Shown here piece after piece: positions 50,351 to 59,168 of a DNA stretch of 64,000 nucleotides; the stretch's first letter is position 1; the number at the start of each line of letters is the position of its first letter. This DNA is from Caenispirillum bisanense. Lineage in GTDB: Bacteria > Pseudomonadota > Alphaproteobacteria > Rhodospirillales > Rhodospirillaceae. The stretch is from the NCBI RefSeq assembly GCF_900230255.1, contig NZ_OCNJ01000011.1, positions 1 to 64,000 on the forward strand, in the 5' to 3' direction. The position numbers were made by a program, and so were the translations under genes. Under the pieces are notes generated by a model. The model did not search any database and was not told the origin of the DNA. It saw nothing but the letters and a program-made list of their open reading frames with translations.

Positions 50351-52327
50351 TCAGAAGGCGATCGGCCGCGGGTCGGGGGTGAACTTGTTGTAGAGCTCCA
50401 CGTCGGCCGGATGGACGCTGTCGCGGCCGTTGACGATGGTGGCACGCAGGAAGATGACCAGCTCGACCACCTGCGTGTCCTTCTGCTCACGCCGGAACGG
50501 CATGCCGAGCAACGGCACATCCTTCAGCCCCGGCGTTCCGTAGTCGCGATTAGCAGTACGCTCCTGCATCAAGCCGCCGAGGACCAGCACATCGCCGCTG
50601 TGAAGCGTGACCATGCTGTCCATTTCGCGCACTTCCACCACCGGCACCAACGAGCGCACGGTAGCGTTCACCGTGGCGGCCTGCAGCTCGACACCGGGAT
50701 CCGACACCCGGTCGACGATTCTAGACACAGTCGGCCGAAGACTCATCGCGACTTCGCGAGAGTCGAGATTGATGCTCGGCTGCACCGTAAGCACGAGGCC
50801 AACCGGAACCGTTCTCAACTCGGACTGGTAGGTGACCGTGTCGGGACCGTCGTCGTTCTGCTCCCGCTCCACCCGGATGGTGAAATAGACCTCGTTCTCG
50901 GCCACCTTCAGAACGGCATTCTGGTTGTTCAACACAGTGAGCCGGGGGTTGGACAAGGTTCGAGCCGTTCCGAACTCATCGACCAGATCGATGACCCCTT
51001 CGAAATTGACATCGCCTACGGATCCACGACCGCTGATCGTCGAAACGGGGCTGATGGTTTCCGGCGCCACGATGTTTCCGAGCTCGTTCAGACCGCGCCC
51101 CGAGAGCAGGCTGCTGGCACCCAAGACCCCGTAATTCGTCGTCAGCGCCGCTCGCCAGTCGATGCCGGCCCGATATTCATCCTTTAAGGTCACCTCGACG
51201 ATCTTGGCTTCGATGAGAACCTGGGCCTGCGAGTTCCTCTGAACGGATTCGAGATACTTCCGGATTCTGACGTGCTGCCTCCCTGTCGTGTAGACGCTCA
51301 CGATCCCGGCTTGGCGGTTCACGATGAAGTAGTGGCCGTTGTCTTCAGATTCTGACTCGGCAGACGCGCTTGATGCCTGCCCGTTACCTGCTGTCGACTG
51401 CGATCCGGTGGCGCCGGCCGCCAGCGCCGCCTGGATTTGTGTATCTCCAGGCTGCGGAGAGGCCCCGGGGGCTCCCGTTCCTGCCGAAGAGGTGGAAGAG
51501 CCCGAGACGGCGGCACTAGCGGGATTGGCGGCAGTGGGCGCTGCCCCGGCGTCCGTGCCGCCGGACGTCGCATTCGTGCCCCCGGTGCCTCCCGACGCAG
51601 CCTCTGCGGCACTCGAACGGGCTTGGCCTGTGACGCTGACCGTCCGCGGTACGCCGCCGGCTTGGCTTATGATTGTTTCGAGGTTGCTGCTGATTTCGGC
51701 CCACACATCAGCGTCCGCCGTGGTCGTCACGCTCACCGACGAAAGGTTGCTGCCGGTGGTCGTGGTTTGCCCGACCGAGGAAAACACGTCCGTCGAAGAG
51801 GCGATTTCCGTCTCCGTCTGACGGCGCTGGGCAAGAACATCCACCCGGTAGCTTTCCAGGTAGGGCTCGTCCAGTTCCACCCGCAGGCGGTTGTCGGCGA
51901 ACTCGTAGCGCAGGGCGGCGAGGTCGGCGATGCGCTCCACCACGTCCTTGATGGGCCGGTCGCGCGCGGTGATGATGACGCCGCCCTCGATGCGCGGGTC
52001 CAGTTCGAGGTCGAGGTCGGCCTTGCGGGCGATCTCGATGAGCAGGTCGCGCACCGGCGTCGGCTCGGTCGCCTGGATGGTGACGCGGCGGCTGTCGGCC
52101 AGCGACGGCGGCTGCGGCGCGGCCAGGATGGGCTGCAGGGCGGGGATCGGCGGCTCTTCCACAGGGCGCGCGTCGGCGGCCGGACGGCGGGCCTTCAGGG
52201 CCTCGTAGTCTTCCTTGGTCAGGCCGCCCGCCTGGTCGTGGGCACCGCCGCAGGACGCCAGCAGCAGCGTCACGCCGGCCACCCCGAGCAGCAGGGAGCG
52301 CCGCACGGCGCCCGAAACCACACCCAT
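50351..52327 (-). CDS. mshL: Outer-membrane secretin lipoprotein (MshL/PilQ/GspD family)
   Basis: 658 residues from ATG 52327 (GGGGGA ahead). The lipobox is LLASC (Cys26). An STN-like/N domain (VTIQATEPTPVRDLLIEIAR) is followed by an N1-like part, a ~100-residue Ser/Gly/Thr/Ala-rich insert and the secretin domain (VPVGLVLTVQPSINL, VAMSLRPTVSRIV, GDVLVLGGLMQERTA). It forms the outer-membrane pore for the pilus. Codon use between about 50520 and 51830 is clearly less GC-rich than at either end of the gene, suggesting a mosaic origin. Confidence 0.9.
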   Translation of the reverse strand: MGVVSGAVRRSLLLGVAGVTLLLASCGGAHDQAGGLTKEDYEALKARRPAADARPVEEPPIPALQPILAAPQPPSLADSRRVTIQATEPTPVRDLLIEIARKADLDLELDPRIEGGVIITARDRPIKDVVERIADLAALRYEFADNRLRVELDEPYLESYRVDVLAQRRQTETEIASSTDVFSSVGQTTTTGSNLSSVSVTTTADADVWAEISSNLETIISQAGGVPRTVSVTGQARSSAAEAASGGTGGTNATSGGTDAGAAPTAANPASAAVSGSSTSSAGTGAPGASPQPGDTQIQAALAAGATGSQSTAGNGQASSASAESESEDNGHYFIVNRQAGIVSVYTTGRQHVRIRKYLESVQRNSQAQVLIEAKIVEVTLKDEYRAGIDWRAALTTNYGVLGASSLLSGRGLNELGNIVAPETISPVSTISGRGSVGDVNFEGVIDLVDEFGTARTLSNPRLTVLNNQNAVLKVAENEVYFTIRVEREQNDDGPDTVTYQSELRTVPVGLVLTVQPSINLDSREVAMSLRPTVSRIVDRVSDPGVELQAATVNATVRSLVPVVEVREMDSMVTLHSGDVLVLGGLMQERTANRDYGTPGLKDVPLLGMPFRREQKDTQVVELVIFLRATIVNGRDSVHPADVELYNKFTPDPRPIAF

Positions 52328-52400
52328 ACCCGATCCCCCTCGCACTAGACCATGGCCGGCGGCCATCGCATCCCTCACCAACTCGACCTCACATCCGCAC

Positions 52401-53153
52401 TCAATTGCCGAGCGCCCCGAGCGTGTTGCCCGGCAGCAGCAGGCACACGAACAGGGCGCCGATCAGCGCCGGCCCGAACGGAAACTCGACGCCCCGCCCG
52501 CTGGCCCGCCACAGCAGGCCCGTCACCACGCCGGCGACGCCGGCGATGAGCGGGAAGGCGACCCATTGCTCCGGCTGCAGCAGCAGACCGGCCACCGCCA
52601 GGAACTTCACGTCGCCGCGCCCGAGCCCTTCGCGCCCGGTCACCAGCTTGAACCCGTAGAGCAGCGCGAGCCCCGCCGCATAGCCCGCCGCCGCGCCGAT
52701 CAGCGCCGGCCACGGCGTGCCGTCCAGCAGCCAGCGGTAGGCCAGGGCGAAGGGCGCCGCCGCGATGTGCAGCTTGTCGGGCAGGATGCCGAATTCCAGG
52801 TCGATCACCGCCGCCGTCATCAGGATGACGGCGATGACCATGAGCAGCGCCGCCGGCAGCCAGTGGCCTTCCTCCGCCCACAGCACCAGCACGAAGGCCG
52901 CCGCCGTCGCCACCTCGATGAGCGGATAGCGCCACGACACCGACGCGCCGCAGTGCCCGCAGCGGCCGCGCCGCAGCGTCCAGCTCAGCACCGGCACCAG
53001 ATCGAGCGGACCGAGCGGCGCGCCGCAACTGGTGCAGGCCGACCGTGCGGCGCCGATGGGCAGGCCCCGCGGCAGGCGGTAGGACACCGCGCTGGCGAAG
53101 GAGCCGCCGATCAGGCCCAGCAGGGCGGCGAGCAGAAAGTCCTCTATTCCCAT
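52401..53153 (-). CDS. pilD: Prepilin peptidase / methyltransferase (PilD type)
   Basis: 250 residues, from ATG 53153, which overlaps the upstream gene by 10 bp. Eight hydrophobic segments. Two Cys pairs (CTSCG, CGHCG) form the zinc site of the methyltransferase loop after GGSFASAVSYRLP. The aspartic protease residues are Asp in VIDLEFGILPD and the GxGD motif GRGDVKF. It removes the leader and methylates the new N-terminus of the prepilins encoded in the opposite half of the locus. Confidence 0.93.
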   Translation of the reverse strand: MGIEDFLLAALLGLIGGSFASAVSYRLPRGLPIGAARSACTSCGAPLGPLDLVPVLSWTLRRGRCGHCGASVSWRYPLIEVATAAAFVLVLWAEEGHWLPAALLMVIAVILMTAAVIDLEFGILPDKLHIAAAPFALAYRWLLDGTPWPALIGAAAGYAAGLALLYGFKLVTGREGLGRGDVKFLAVAGLLLQPEQWVAFPLIAGVAGVVTGLLWRASGRGVEFPFGPALIGALFVCLLLPGNTLGALGN

Positions 53154-54877
53154 CGCCACGACCCGTCGGGCATGCGCCGCCCCACCACCGTCGCGTCGCC
53201 GGCGAGAACACCGGCGGACGGCGGCGCGGCGGCAGCCTCGGCTGCGGGAGCGGGAGCGGGAGCGGCCGGTGCGGCGGGCACGGGCGCGGGCGCGGCGGCA
53301 GGGGCCGTGGCGGCGGCCGGCGCCGATACCGCCGCGCGGACCACCGGCGCCGGGGCGGCGGGCGGCTTGGGCTTGGCGTCGGGCACCGGGGCCAGGCGCA
53401 CCGGCTCGGCCACCGGCGTGCGGACAGGGGTCGGAGGCGTGGCGGCCATCGGCGCGGCGGCGGTCTCGGTCCGCGGCGCGGCGGGCGCCACGGGTTCGGG
53501 CGCCGGGGCCGGACGCGGCGCCAGGGACGACGGCACCACCGGCGGCACCGCAGGCGCCGGGGCCGGCGGCGGACCGGGCTGGGCGACGGGCGTCGGAGCG
53601 GGCTCGGAAGCCGGGACGGCAGCCGGCACGGCCACGGGCGTCGGCTGCGGCGCCGGCACCACCGGCGGCGAGACGGCGACGCGCGGCCCCGGATCCTCCG
53701 CCACGGCGGGCGGTGCGGTCGCCTCGGGCGCGGCGGCCGGTACGGCGGCCGGAACCGGCCGCGGCGGGGCGGCGGGCGCCGGGGCGGGCGGCGGAGCGGG
53801 CGCGACCGCAGGCGCCGGGGCCACGGCAGCGGGCGCCGGTGCGGGCGCGGGCGCGGCGGGTGCAGGTGGCGGCGGGGCCAGGACGGCGGGCTCCGGCTGC
53901 GCTACTTCGGCCTCGCCGGTCAGCATGTCCAGGGCCCGGCGCGGCAGGTCGGGGTTGTAGATCAGCACGCCGGCGATGACGGCCGCCTCCACGGCGATGC
54001 TGCCCCACAGCAGGCGACGGCCCCACACGCCGCGCACCTTCGGGACGTCGCCGACGATGGCGCGGCTGTCCTCGATGGCGCGGCCGACGTGGGCGTCGGT
54101 GACCGGCATGGCGCTTTCGCCGTACGCGATGAGCAGCGCCTTGTCGGCCAGGATGTTGACGACGCGCGGCACCCCGCGGCTGGCGCGCGCCAGCAGGGCC
54201 AGCGCCTGCGGCGTGAACACCGGGAACTCCACCCCCGGCAGGCGGGAGCAGCGGATGCGGTGCTGCACATAAGCGCCGACCTCGGGCGCGCTCAGCGGCT
54301 GGGTGTTGAAGGCGAAGGCGATGCGCTGGTTGATCTGGCGCAGGTCGGGGCGGGCCAGCAGGGCGTCCACCTCCGGCTGGCCGAACAGCACGATCTGCAG
54401 CAGCTTCGCCGTCTCGGTCTCCAGGTTGGAGAGCAGGCGGATGGTCTCGAGCCCTTCCGCCCCCAGGGCCTGGGCCTCGTCGACCACGACGATGCAGGTG
54501 CGGCCCTCGGCGTGGGCGGCCACCAGGAACTCGTTCAGGCGGTGCATCAGTTCCGCCCGGTTGCCGGAGCCGGCCAGCCCGAACTCGATGCACAGCGCCG
54601 CCAGCAGCCATTCGCCGTCGGCCTGCGGAGCGTTGAGGTAAGCGACGCCGCCGCGGGTTTCCGGGTTGTCCATCAGCGCCCGCAGCAGCAGGCGGCACAG
54701 CATGGTCTTGCCGGTGCCGACGTCGCCGACGACCTTCAGGATGCCGCCCCGCTTGGCCGCGGCGTATTGCAGCGACTGCAGGATGTGGGTGTTGTTCGCC
54801 GTCGGGAAATACTGCTCCGTGTTCGGCGTCAGGCCGAAAGGATGCGTCGCGAGGGCGAAGTGGGCGAGGTAGGGCAT
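53144..54877 (-). CDS. MshM/ExeA-like AAA ATPase with long Pro/Ala tail
   Basis: 577 residues. The start YLAHFALATHPFGLTPNTEQYF is typical of the GspA/ExeA/MshM family. Walker A is GDVGTGKT (51-58), Walker B IVVVDEAQ, then FGQPEVDALLARPDLRQINQR. A membrane helix lies at ~283-302 (LLWGSIAVEAAVIAGVLIY). The C-terminal ~250 residues are almost only Pro, Ala and Val, a periplasmic spacer, ending in PDGSWRWE. The family helps place the secretin through peptidoglycan; the spacer could reach through the wall. It starts two bases after the previous stop. Confidence 0.88.
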   Translation of the reverse strand: MPYLAHFALATHPFGLTPNTEQYFPTANNTHILQSLQYAAAKRGGILKVVGDVGTGKTMLCRLLLRALMDNPETRGGVAYLNAPQADGEWLLAALCIEFGLAGSGNRAELMHRLNEFLVAAHAEGRTCIVVVDEAQALGAEGLETIRLLSNLETETAKLLQIVLFGQPEVDALLARPDLRQINQRIAFAFNTQPLSAPEVGAYVQHRIRCSRLPGVEFPVFTPQALALLARASRGVPRVVNILADKALLIAYGESAMPVTDAHVGRAIEDSRAIVGDVPKVRGVWGRRLLWGSIAVEAAVIAGVLIYNPDLPRRALDMLTGEAEVAQPEPAVLAPPPPAPAAPAPAPAPAAVAPAPAVAPAPPPAPAPAAPPRPVPAAVPAAAPEATAPPAVAEDPGPRVAVSPPVVPAPQPTPVAVPAAVPASEPAPTPVAQPGPPPAPAPAVPPVVPSSLAPRPAPAPEPVAPAAPRTETAAAPMAATPPTPVRTPVAEPVRLAPVPDAKPKPPAAPAPVVRAAVSAPAAATAPAAAPAPVPAAPAAPAPAPAAEAAAAPPSAGVLAGDATVVGRRMPDGSWRWE

Positions 54878-54879
54878 GG

Positions 54880-56346
54880 TCAGGACCTCGCACGCAGGAA
54901 AGCGACGCGCTGGCGCACGGGCTGCGGGTCGATGCCGCCGCCGGCGCCCGCCTCGATGAGTTGCAGCACCTGCTGATAGGCGCGCAGCGCATCGGCGCGG
55001 CGACCGGCGCGATCGGTCACCACGGCGAGATTGTAATGGTAGAGGGCGTTGTCGGGCGACAGGCCGATGGCCCGCCGCAGGGCCGCGGCCGCCCGGTCGA
55101 CGTCGCCGAGGCGGGCATAGAGCATGCCGAGCTGGGCGGGCACCGGGCTGAAGTCGGGCGCCTGCGCCTGCAGCGCCTCCAGCCGGCGGACGGCATCGCG
55201 CGGGGCACTGTCGCCGATCAGGGTGATCATGTTGGCCAGCGCCTCGCGGTTGTCGGGCTGCAGGGCCAGCACCCGCTCGTAGGCCGCCTGCGCCTCGTCC
55301 ACCCGGCGCAGCTTGTGCAGCGCGGCGGCCCGGCCGGCCAGCGCCGCCACCTCCCGCGGATCGCGCTCGGCGATGGCGGTATAGGTCTGCAGCGCGGCGC
55401 CGTAGTTGCCGCGCACCAGATCCGTATAGGCTTCGGCCAGGCTCGCCTGGGTGTCGCGCGGCATCACCGAGACGCTGACGCCGCCGACGCCGCTGGCGCC
55501 GGGATCGCGGCCGACGGTGATGGGCGCCGACACGGCGGCGGCATCACGCCGCCCCTGATCGGCCGCCAGGGCATCCTCCACCGACACCCGTTCGGGCGGC
55601 TCCGGCGCCGTCACCGCCGAGGCCGGCGCCACGGCGGGCACGACGGGACCGGCATCGGCCGGCACGGCACGGCCGTCGGCGGCGGCCCGGCGGGCGGCGC
55701 CTTCCTTCATCAGCAGGGCGATGTCGTCCTCGGGATCGGCCGCGGCAGGCTCGGCCGGTGCGGCAGCGGCTTCGGCGGCGGGTTCCGCGGGACCGGCAGC
55801 GGCTTCGGCGGCCGGTGCAGGCGTCGGCTCGGCGGATGGAGCCAGCGCGGCCTCGACGGCCGGGGCGGGATCGGCTTCCGGTGGCGGCGCCGCAGCGACC
55901 TCGACGGCAGGCGCCGGTGCGGCCTCCACCGCCGACGCCTGCGCGACTTCGGGCGGCGCGGTCGGCGCAAGGGGCTCGGGCGCCGGCACGGCGGCCGGTG
56001 CGGCGGGGTGTTGTGCGGCGGCTTCGGGTTCGGGGGCAGGTGCCACCGTCGGCGGCGGGGCGGGCGCGAAGACGGGCGCAGGCGTCGGGTCGAAGGCGTC
56101 GGCGAGCAGGAGCTGGACGTCGTCGCCGAACACCAGCAGGGCGGCCACCAAGGCGCCGGTCAGCGACACGAAGACGAGGCCGAGAAGGCGCACGGCGGTG
56201 CGCAGGCCGTTCCGCCGTCGCGTCGGCGGAACGGCGCCCAGGGGCGCAGCACCGTAGGCCCCGCCGCCGGCGTCTGCCGGCTCGGGCTCCTGCGCTTCGG
56301 CGTTCTGACGCGCCGCCTTCTCAAGCGCCTTGAAAAGTACGCTCAT
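54880..56346 (-). CDS. MshN-like TPR protein of the pilus operon
   Basis: 488 residues from ATG 56346. The N-terminal MSVLFKALEKAARQN peptide is typical of GspB/MshN-type proteins, followed by a membrane helix (~residues 48-70, LLGLVFVSLTGALVAALLVFG) and a long Ala/Pro/Glu-rich spacer. The C-terminal ~190 residues are TPR repeats (AALAGRAAALHKLRRVDEAQ, ALYHYNLAVVTDRAGRRADA). It is the first gene of the nine-gene minus-strand pilus operon and probably works with the MshM-like ATPase. Confidence 0.82.
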   Translation of the reverse strand: MSVLFKALEKAARQNAEAQEPEPADAGGGAYGAAPLGAVPPTRRRNGLRTAVRLLGLVFVSLTGALVAALLVFGDDVQLLLADAFDPTPAPVFAPAPPPTVAPAPEPEAAAQHPAAPAAVPAPEPLAPTAPPEVAQASAVEAAPAPAVEVAAAPPPEADPAPAVEAALAPSAEPTPAPAAEAAAGPAEPAAEAAAAPAEPAAADPEDDIALLMKEGAARRAAADGRAVPADAGPVVPAVAPASAVTAPEPPERVSVEDALAADQGRRDAAAVSAPITVGRDPGASGVGGVSVSVMPRDTQASLAEAYTDLVRGNYGAALQTYTAIAERDPREVAALAGRAAALHKLRRVDEAQAAYERVLALQPDNREALANMITLIGDSAPRDAVRRLEALQAQAPDFSPVPAQLGMLYARLGDVDRAAAALRRAIGLSPDNALYHYNLAVVTDRAGRRADALRAYQQVLQLIEAGAGGGIDPQPVRQRVAFLRARS

Positions 56347-56463
56347 CCACCACTTCCGACCTGTGGAGAGCCGGCGGCCGGCCGGTTCCCCTTCCCCCAC
56401 CCGCGTGCCATGCGGCGCCGACGCGGATCACACCGCGCCCGCCGCCCCGCGGGACGGCACCAG

Positions 56464-56493
56464 AGTATCGACCAGAGGTGACGAATCGGTAAA
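56464..56493 (-). promoter_or_regulatory. Candidate promoter of the minus-strand pilus operon
   Basis: On the minus strand TTTACC (56488-56493), 18-bp spacer and GATACT (56464-56469), about 115 bp before the first gene. Both boxes match four of six consensus bases. Confidence 0.35.
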
Positions 56494-56705
56494 CCGCAAA
56501 CCATTCGCCGCACCGCGCCCGGCTCGCTCGAAACGCCCCCACTCCTCGGCAGCACGCAGCCGTGCTGCGTCCGCGTTCAGCCTATGGAACCGACTCACGG
56601 AAAGCAACTAGGGCTAAAGTCAGCTCGGAGATTTTTCCTTCAAGCCCAAGGGCCTTCCCTGTGGGCATCCATCAGATGAACCAAATGAAGCGGGTTTCAC
56701 TCGAA

Positions 56706-56824
56706 CGAAACACGAGCTTTTCAGTCGTCTTTGGATCGGCTACCATCCGTCCCGAAACAAGCTTTCGAGGCGGAACCGCCCGACGACAGGCCGCTGCGCC
56801 GGGCCCTGCCGAAACAAACTTTTC
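56706..56824 (+). repeat. Three CGAAACA...CTTT elements upstream of aapJ
   Basis: Copies at 56706-56722 (CGAAACACGAGCTTTTC), 56753-56767 (CGAAACAAGCTTTCG) and 56810-56824 (CGAAACAAACTTTTC). Each is a GAAA...TTTC inverted repeat with a 5-7 base centre. They lie 29-147 bp before aapJ and are candidate regulator-binding sites. Confidence 0.55.
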
Positions 56825-56852
56825 CTTTTGCCGTTTCAACGGGAGGCATTTG

Positions 56853-57878
56853 ATGAAAAACCTGTTTACCGCCGCCGCCATGGCCGCCCTCGCCGTCGGC
56901 GCCACCGCCGGTTCCGCCCAGGCCGGCACGACCTTCGACGCCGTCAAGCAGCGCGGCGAAGTGGTCTGCGGCGTGCACACCGGCCTCGCCGGCTTCGGTG
57001 CGCCGGACGCCCAGGGCAACTGGTCGGGCCTCGACATCGACGTCTGCCGCGCCGTGGCCGCCGCCGTGTTCGGCGACGCCAAGAAGGTGAAGTACGTCCC
57101 GCTGTCCGCCCAGCAGCGCCTCGCCGCCCTGCAGGCCGGTGAAGTCGACATCCTGTCGCGCAACACCACCTGGACGCTGACCCGCGACACCTCCAACGGC
57201 CTGAACTTCACCGCCGTGAACTACTACGACGGTCAGGGCTTCATGGTGCCGAAGTCGCTCGGCGTGAATTCGGCGAAGGAACTGGACGGCGCCACCGTCT
57301 GCGTGCAGACCGGCACCACCACCGAGCTGAACATGGCCGACTACTTCCGCGCCAACAACATGAAGCTCAACCCGCTGACCATCGAGGCCTTCGAAGAGGT
57401 CAACGCCGCCTACGCCTCCGGCCGCTGCGACGCCATCACCTCCGACGCCTCCCAGCTGGCCGCCATCCGCGCCAACGACCTGCCGAACCCCGACGATCAC
57501 GTCATCCTGCCGGAGCTGATCTCCAAGGAGCCGCTGACCCCGGCCGTGCGTCACGGTGACGACCAGTGGTTCGACGTCGTGAAGTGGTCGATCTACGCCA
57601 TGATCGACGCCGAAGAGCAGGGCATCACCTCGGCCAACGTCGACGAGAAGAAGGGGTCCGACAACCCGAACACCAAGCGCCTGCTGGGCGTGACGCCGGG
57701 CATGGGCGCCGCCCTCGGCCTGCCGGAAGAGTGGGCCTACAACATCGTCAAGCAGGTCGGCAACTACGGCGAGTCCTTCGAGCGCAACGTCGGCAAGGAC
57801 AGCCCGCTGAAGCTCGAGCGCGGCCTGAACGCCCTGTGGACCGACGGCGGCCTGATGTACGCCCCGCCGGCCCGCTGA
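56853..57878 (+). CDS. aapJ: General L-amino acid-binding protein AapJ
   Basis: 341 residues from ATG 56853 with GGGAGG ahead. The signal peptide ends AGSAQA. The mature chain begins GTTFDAVKQRGEVVCGVHTG and has GNWSGLDIDVCRAVAAAVFG, DILSRNTTWTLTRDT and VCVQTGTTTELNMADYF, all typical of AapJ. Size and motifs match the family. It captures L-amino acids in the periplasm for the AapQMP transporter encoded just downstream. The operon order aapJQMP is complete. Confidence 0.96.
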   Translation: MKNLFTAAAMAALAVGATAGSAQAGTTFDAVKQRGEVVCGVHTGLAGFGAPDAQGNWSGLDIDVCRAVAAAVFGDAKKVKYVPLSAQQRLAALQAGEVDILSRNTTWTLTRDTSNGLNFTAVNYYDGQGFMVPKSLGVNSAKELDGATVCVQTGTTTELNMADYFRANNMKLNPLTIEAFEEVNAAYASGRCDAITSDASQLAAIRANDLPNPDDHVILPELISKEPLTPAVRHGDDQWFDVVKWSIYAMIDAEEQGITSANVDEKKGSDNPNTKRLLGVTPGMGAALGLPEEWAYNIVKQVGNYGESFERNVGKDSPLKLERGLNALWTDGGLMYAPPAR

Positions 57879-57897
57879 TCGAGTAGTCGTCGCACGG

Positions 57898-57931
57898 TCG
57901 CCGGCGCCCTTGTGGGAAAGGGCGCCGGCGA
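57898..57931 (+). other. Strong hairpin between aapJ and aapQ
   Basis: TCGCCGGCGCCCTT (57898-57911) pairs perfectly over 14 bp with AAGGGCGCCGGCGA (57918-57931) around a 6-base loop; TCGGCCTTTTTAC follows. This can act as a partial terminator, giving more AapJ than permease. Confidence 0.75.
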
Positions 57932-57959
57932 TCGGCCTTTTTACGGGTCGTGAAGGTTC

Positions 57960-59168
57960 ATGGCTGAACAGAACTCATCCCGCGGGACGGGCAGCACCGC
58001 GGGCGGCCGCAGCGGGTCGTTCCTCAACGACACGCGCGTCCGTGCCGTGCTCTACCAGATCCTCACCATCGGCGCGGTCGTCGCGATCGCCGCCTATCTG
58101 GTGAACAACACCCTCACCAACCTGGCGGCGCGCGACATCGCCACCGGCTTCGGGTTCCTCGAACGCGAGGCGGGCTTCGACATCTCGGAGTCCGTCATCG
58201 GCTACACGCCCGCCGATACCTACGGCCGCGTGCTGCTGGCGGGCCTGATGAACACGCTGAAGGTCAGCGTCATCGGCATCGTGCTGGCGACGCTGCTCGG
58301 CACCATCGTCGGCATCGCGCGGCTGTCGAACAACTGGCTGGTGGCGAAGTTCGCGTCGGTCTACGTCGAAGGCCTGCGCAACATTCCGCTGCTGCTGCAG
58401 CTGTTCTTCTGGTACGCGCTGATCCAGACGGCCCTGCCGCACCCGCGCGACGCGCTGCAGCCGCTGGAAGGCTTCTTCCTGTCCAACCGCGGCTTCCGCT
58501 TCCCCTATCCGGTGTGGGAGACGGGCTGGACGCTGGCCCTGGTCGGCCTGGCGCTCGCCGCCGTCGCCACCTGGTGGCTGAACCGGCGCGCCGGCCGCAT
58601 CCAGGGCGAGACGGGCCGCCGGCCGAACGTGATCGGCCCCGCCGTGGCGCTGTTCATCGGCCTGCCGCTGGCCCTGTGGGCCGTCGCCGGGGCGCCGACC
58701 GCCATCGACGTGCCGGAGCTGACGGGCTTCAACTTCCGCGGCGGCGCCCGGGTGACGCCCGAGTTCGCGGCCCTGCTGGTCGGCCTGACGCTCTATACCG
58801 CGGCCTTCATCGCCGAGATCGTGCGCGGCGGCATCCTGGCGGTGCCCTACGGCCAGACCGAGGCGGCCGTCGCCATCGGCCTGCGGCGCGGGCTGGTCAT
58901 GCGCCTCGTGCTGCTGCCGCAGGCGCTGCGCGTCATCATTCCGCCGCTGACCAGCCAGTACCTGAACCTGACCAAGAACAGCTCGCTCGCCATCGCCATC
59001 GGCTATCCCGACCTGGTGGCGACCGCCAACACGAGCATCAACCAGACCGGCCAGGCGGTCGAGGGCGTGGCCATCATCATGGCCGTGTACCTGACGGTCA
59101 GCCTGTCTATTTCCGCCTTCATGAACTGGTACAACGGCCATATCGCCCTGCGCGGGGGACGCAAGTGA
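57960..59168 (+). CDS. aapQ: General L-amino acid ABC permease AapQ
   Basis: 402 residues. The first membrane helix follows ~30 residues; a periplasmic part ([22 protein letters not shown]) is typical of AapQ. The permease core has [20 protein letters not shown] and the EAA loop [22 protein letters not shown]. Length agrees with the family (~400). It forms the membrane channel with AapM; its stop overlaps the aapM start by one base. Confidence 0.95.
   Translation: MAEQNSSRGTGSTAGGRSGSFLNDTRVRAVLYQILTIGAVVAIAAYLVNNTLTNLAARDIATGFGFLEREAGFDISESVIGYTPADTYGRVLLAGLMNTLKVSVIGIVLATLLGTIVGIARLSNNWLVAKFASVYVEGLRNIPLLLQLFFWYALIQTALPHPRDALQPLEGFFLSNRGFRFPYPVWETGWTLALVGLALAAVATWWLNRRAGRIQGETGRRPNVIGPAVALFIGLPLALWAVAGAPTAIDVPELTGFNFRGGARVTPEFAALLVGLTLYTAAFIAEIVRGGILAVPYGQTEAAVAIGLRRGLVMRLVLLPQALRVIIPPLTSQYLNLTKNSSLAIAIGYPDLVATANTSINQTGQAVEGVAIIMAVYLTVSLSISAFMNWYNGHIALRGGRK

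Larger units (their letters stand above)
56347..56852. other. 506-bp divergent control region: pilus operon and aap operon
   Basis: No convincing gene. It holds a candidate promoter for the leftward pilus operon (56464-56493) and, toward the aap operon, an AT-richer stretch (from ~56590) with three copies of a CGAAACA...CTTT element. The GGGAGG before aapJ lies at its right end. Confidence 0.6.

Noticed and set aside
52375-53211. An alternative longer start for the prepilin peptidase inside the MshM-like gene
   Set aside because: The upstream part lies in the frame-shifted shadow of the MshM tail; MGIEDFLLAALLG is a typical PilD start.
53200-53900. Repeated GCCGGCGC-like DNA as a possible tandem or CRISPR-like repeat
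   Set aside because: The repetition comes from Ala/Pro codons; there are no constant repeats with unique spacers.
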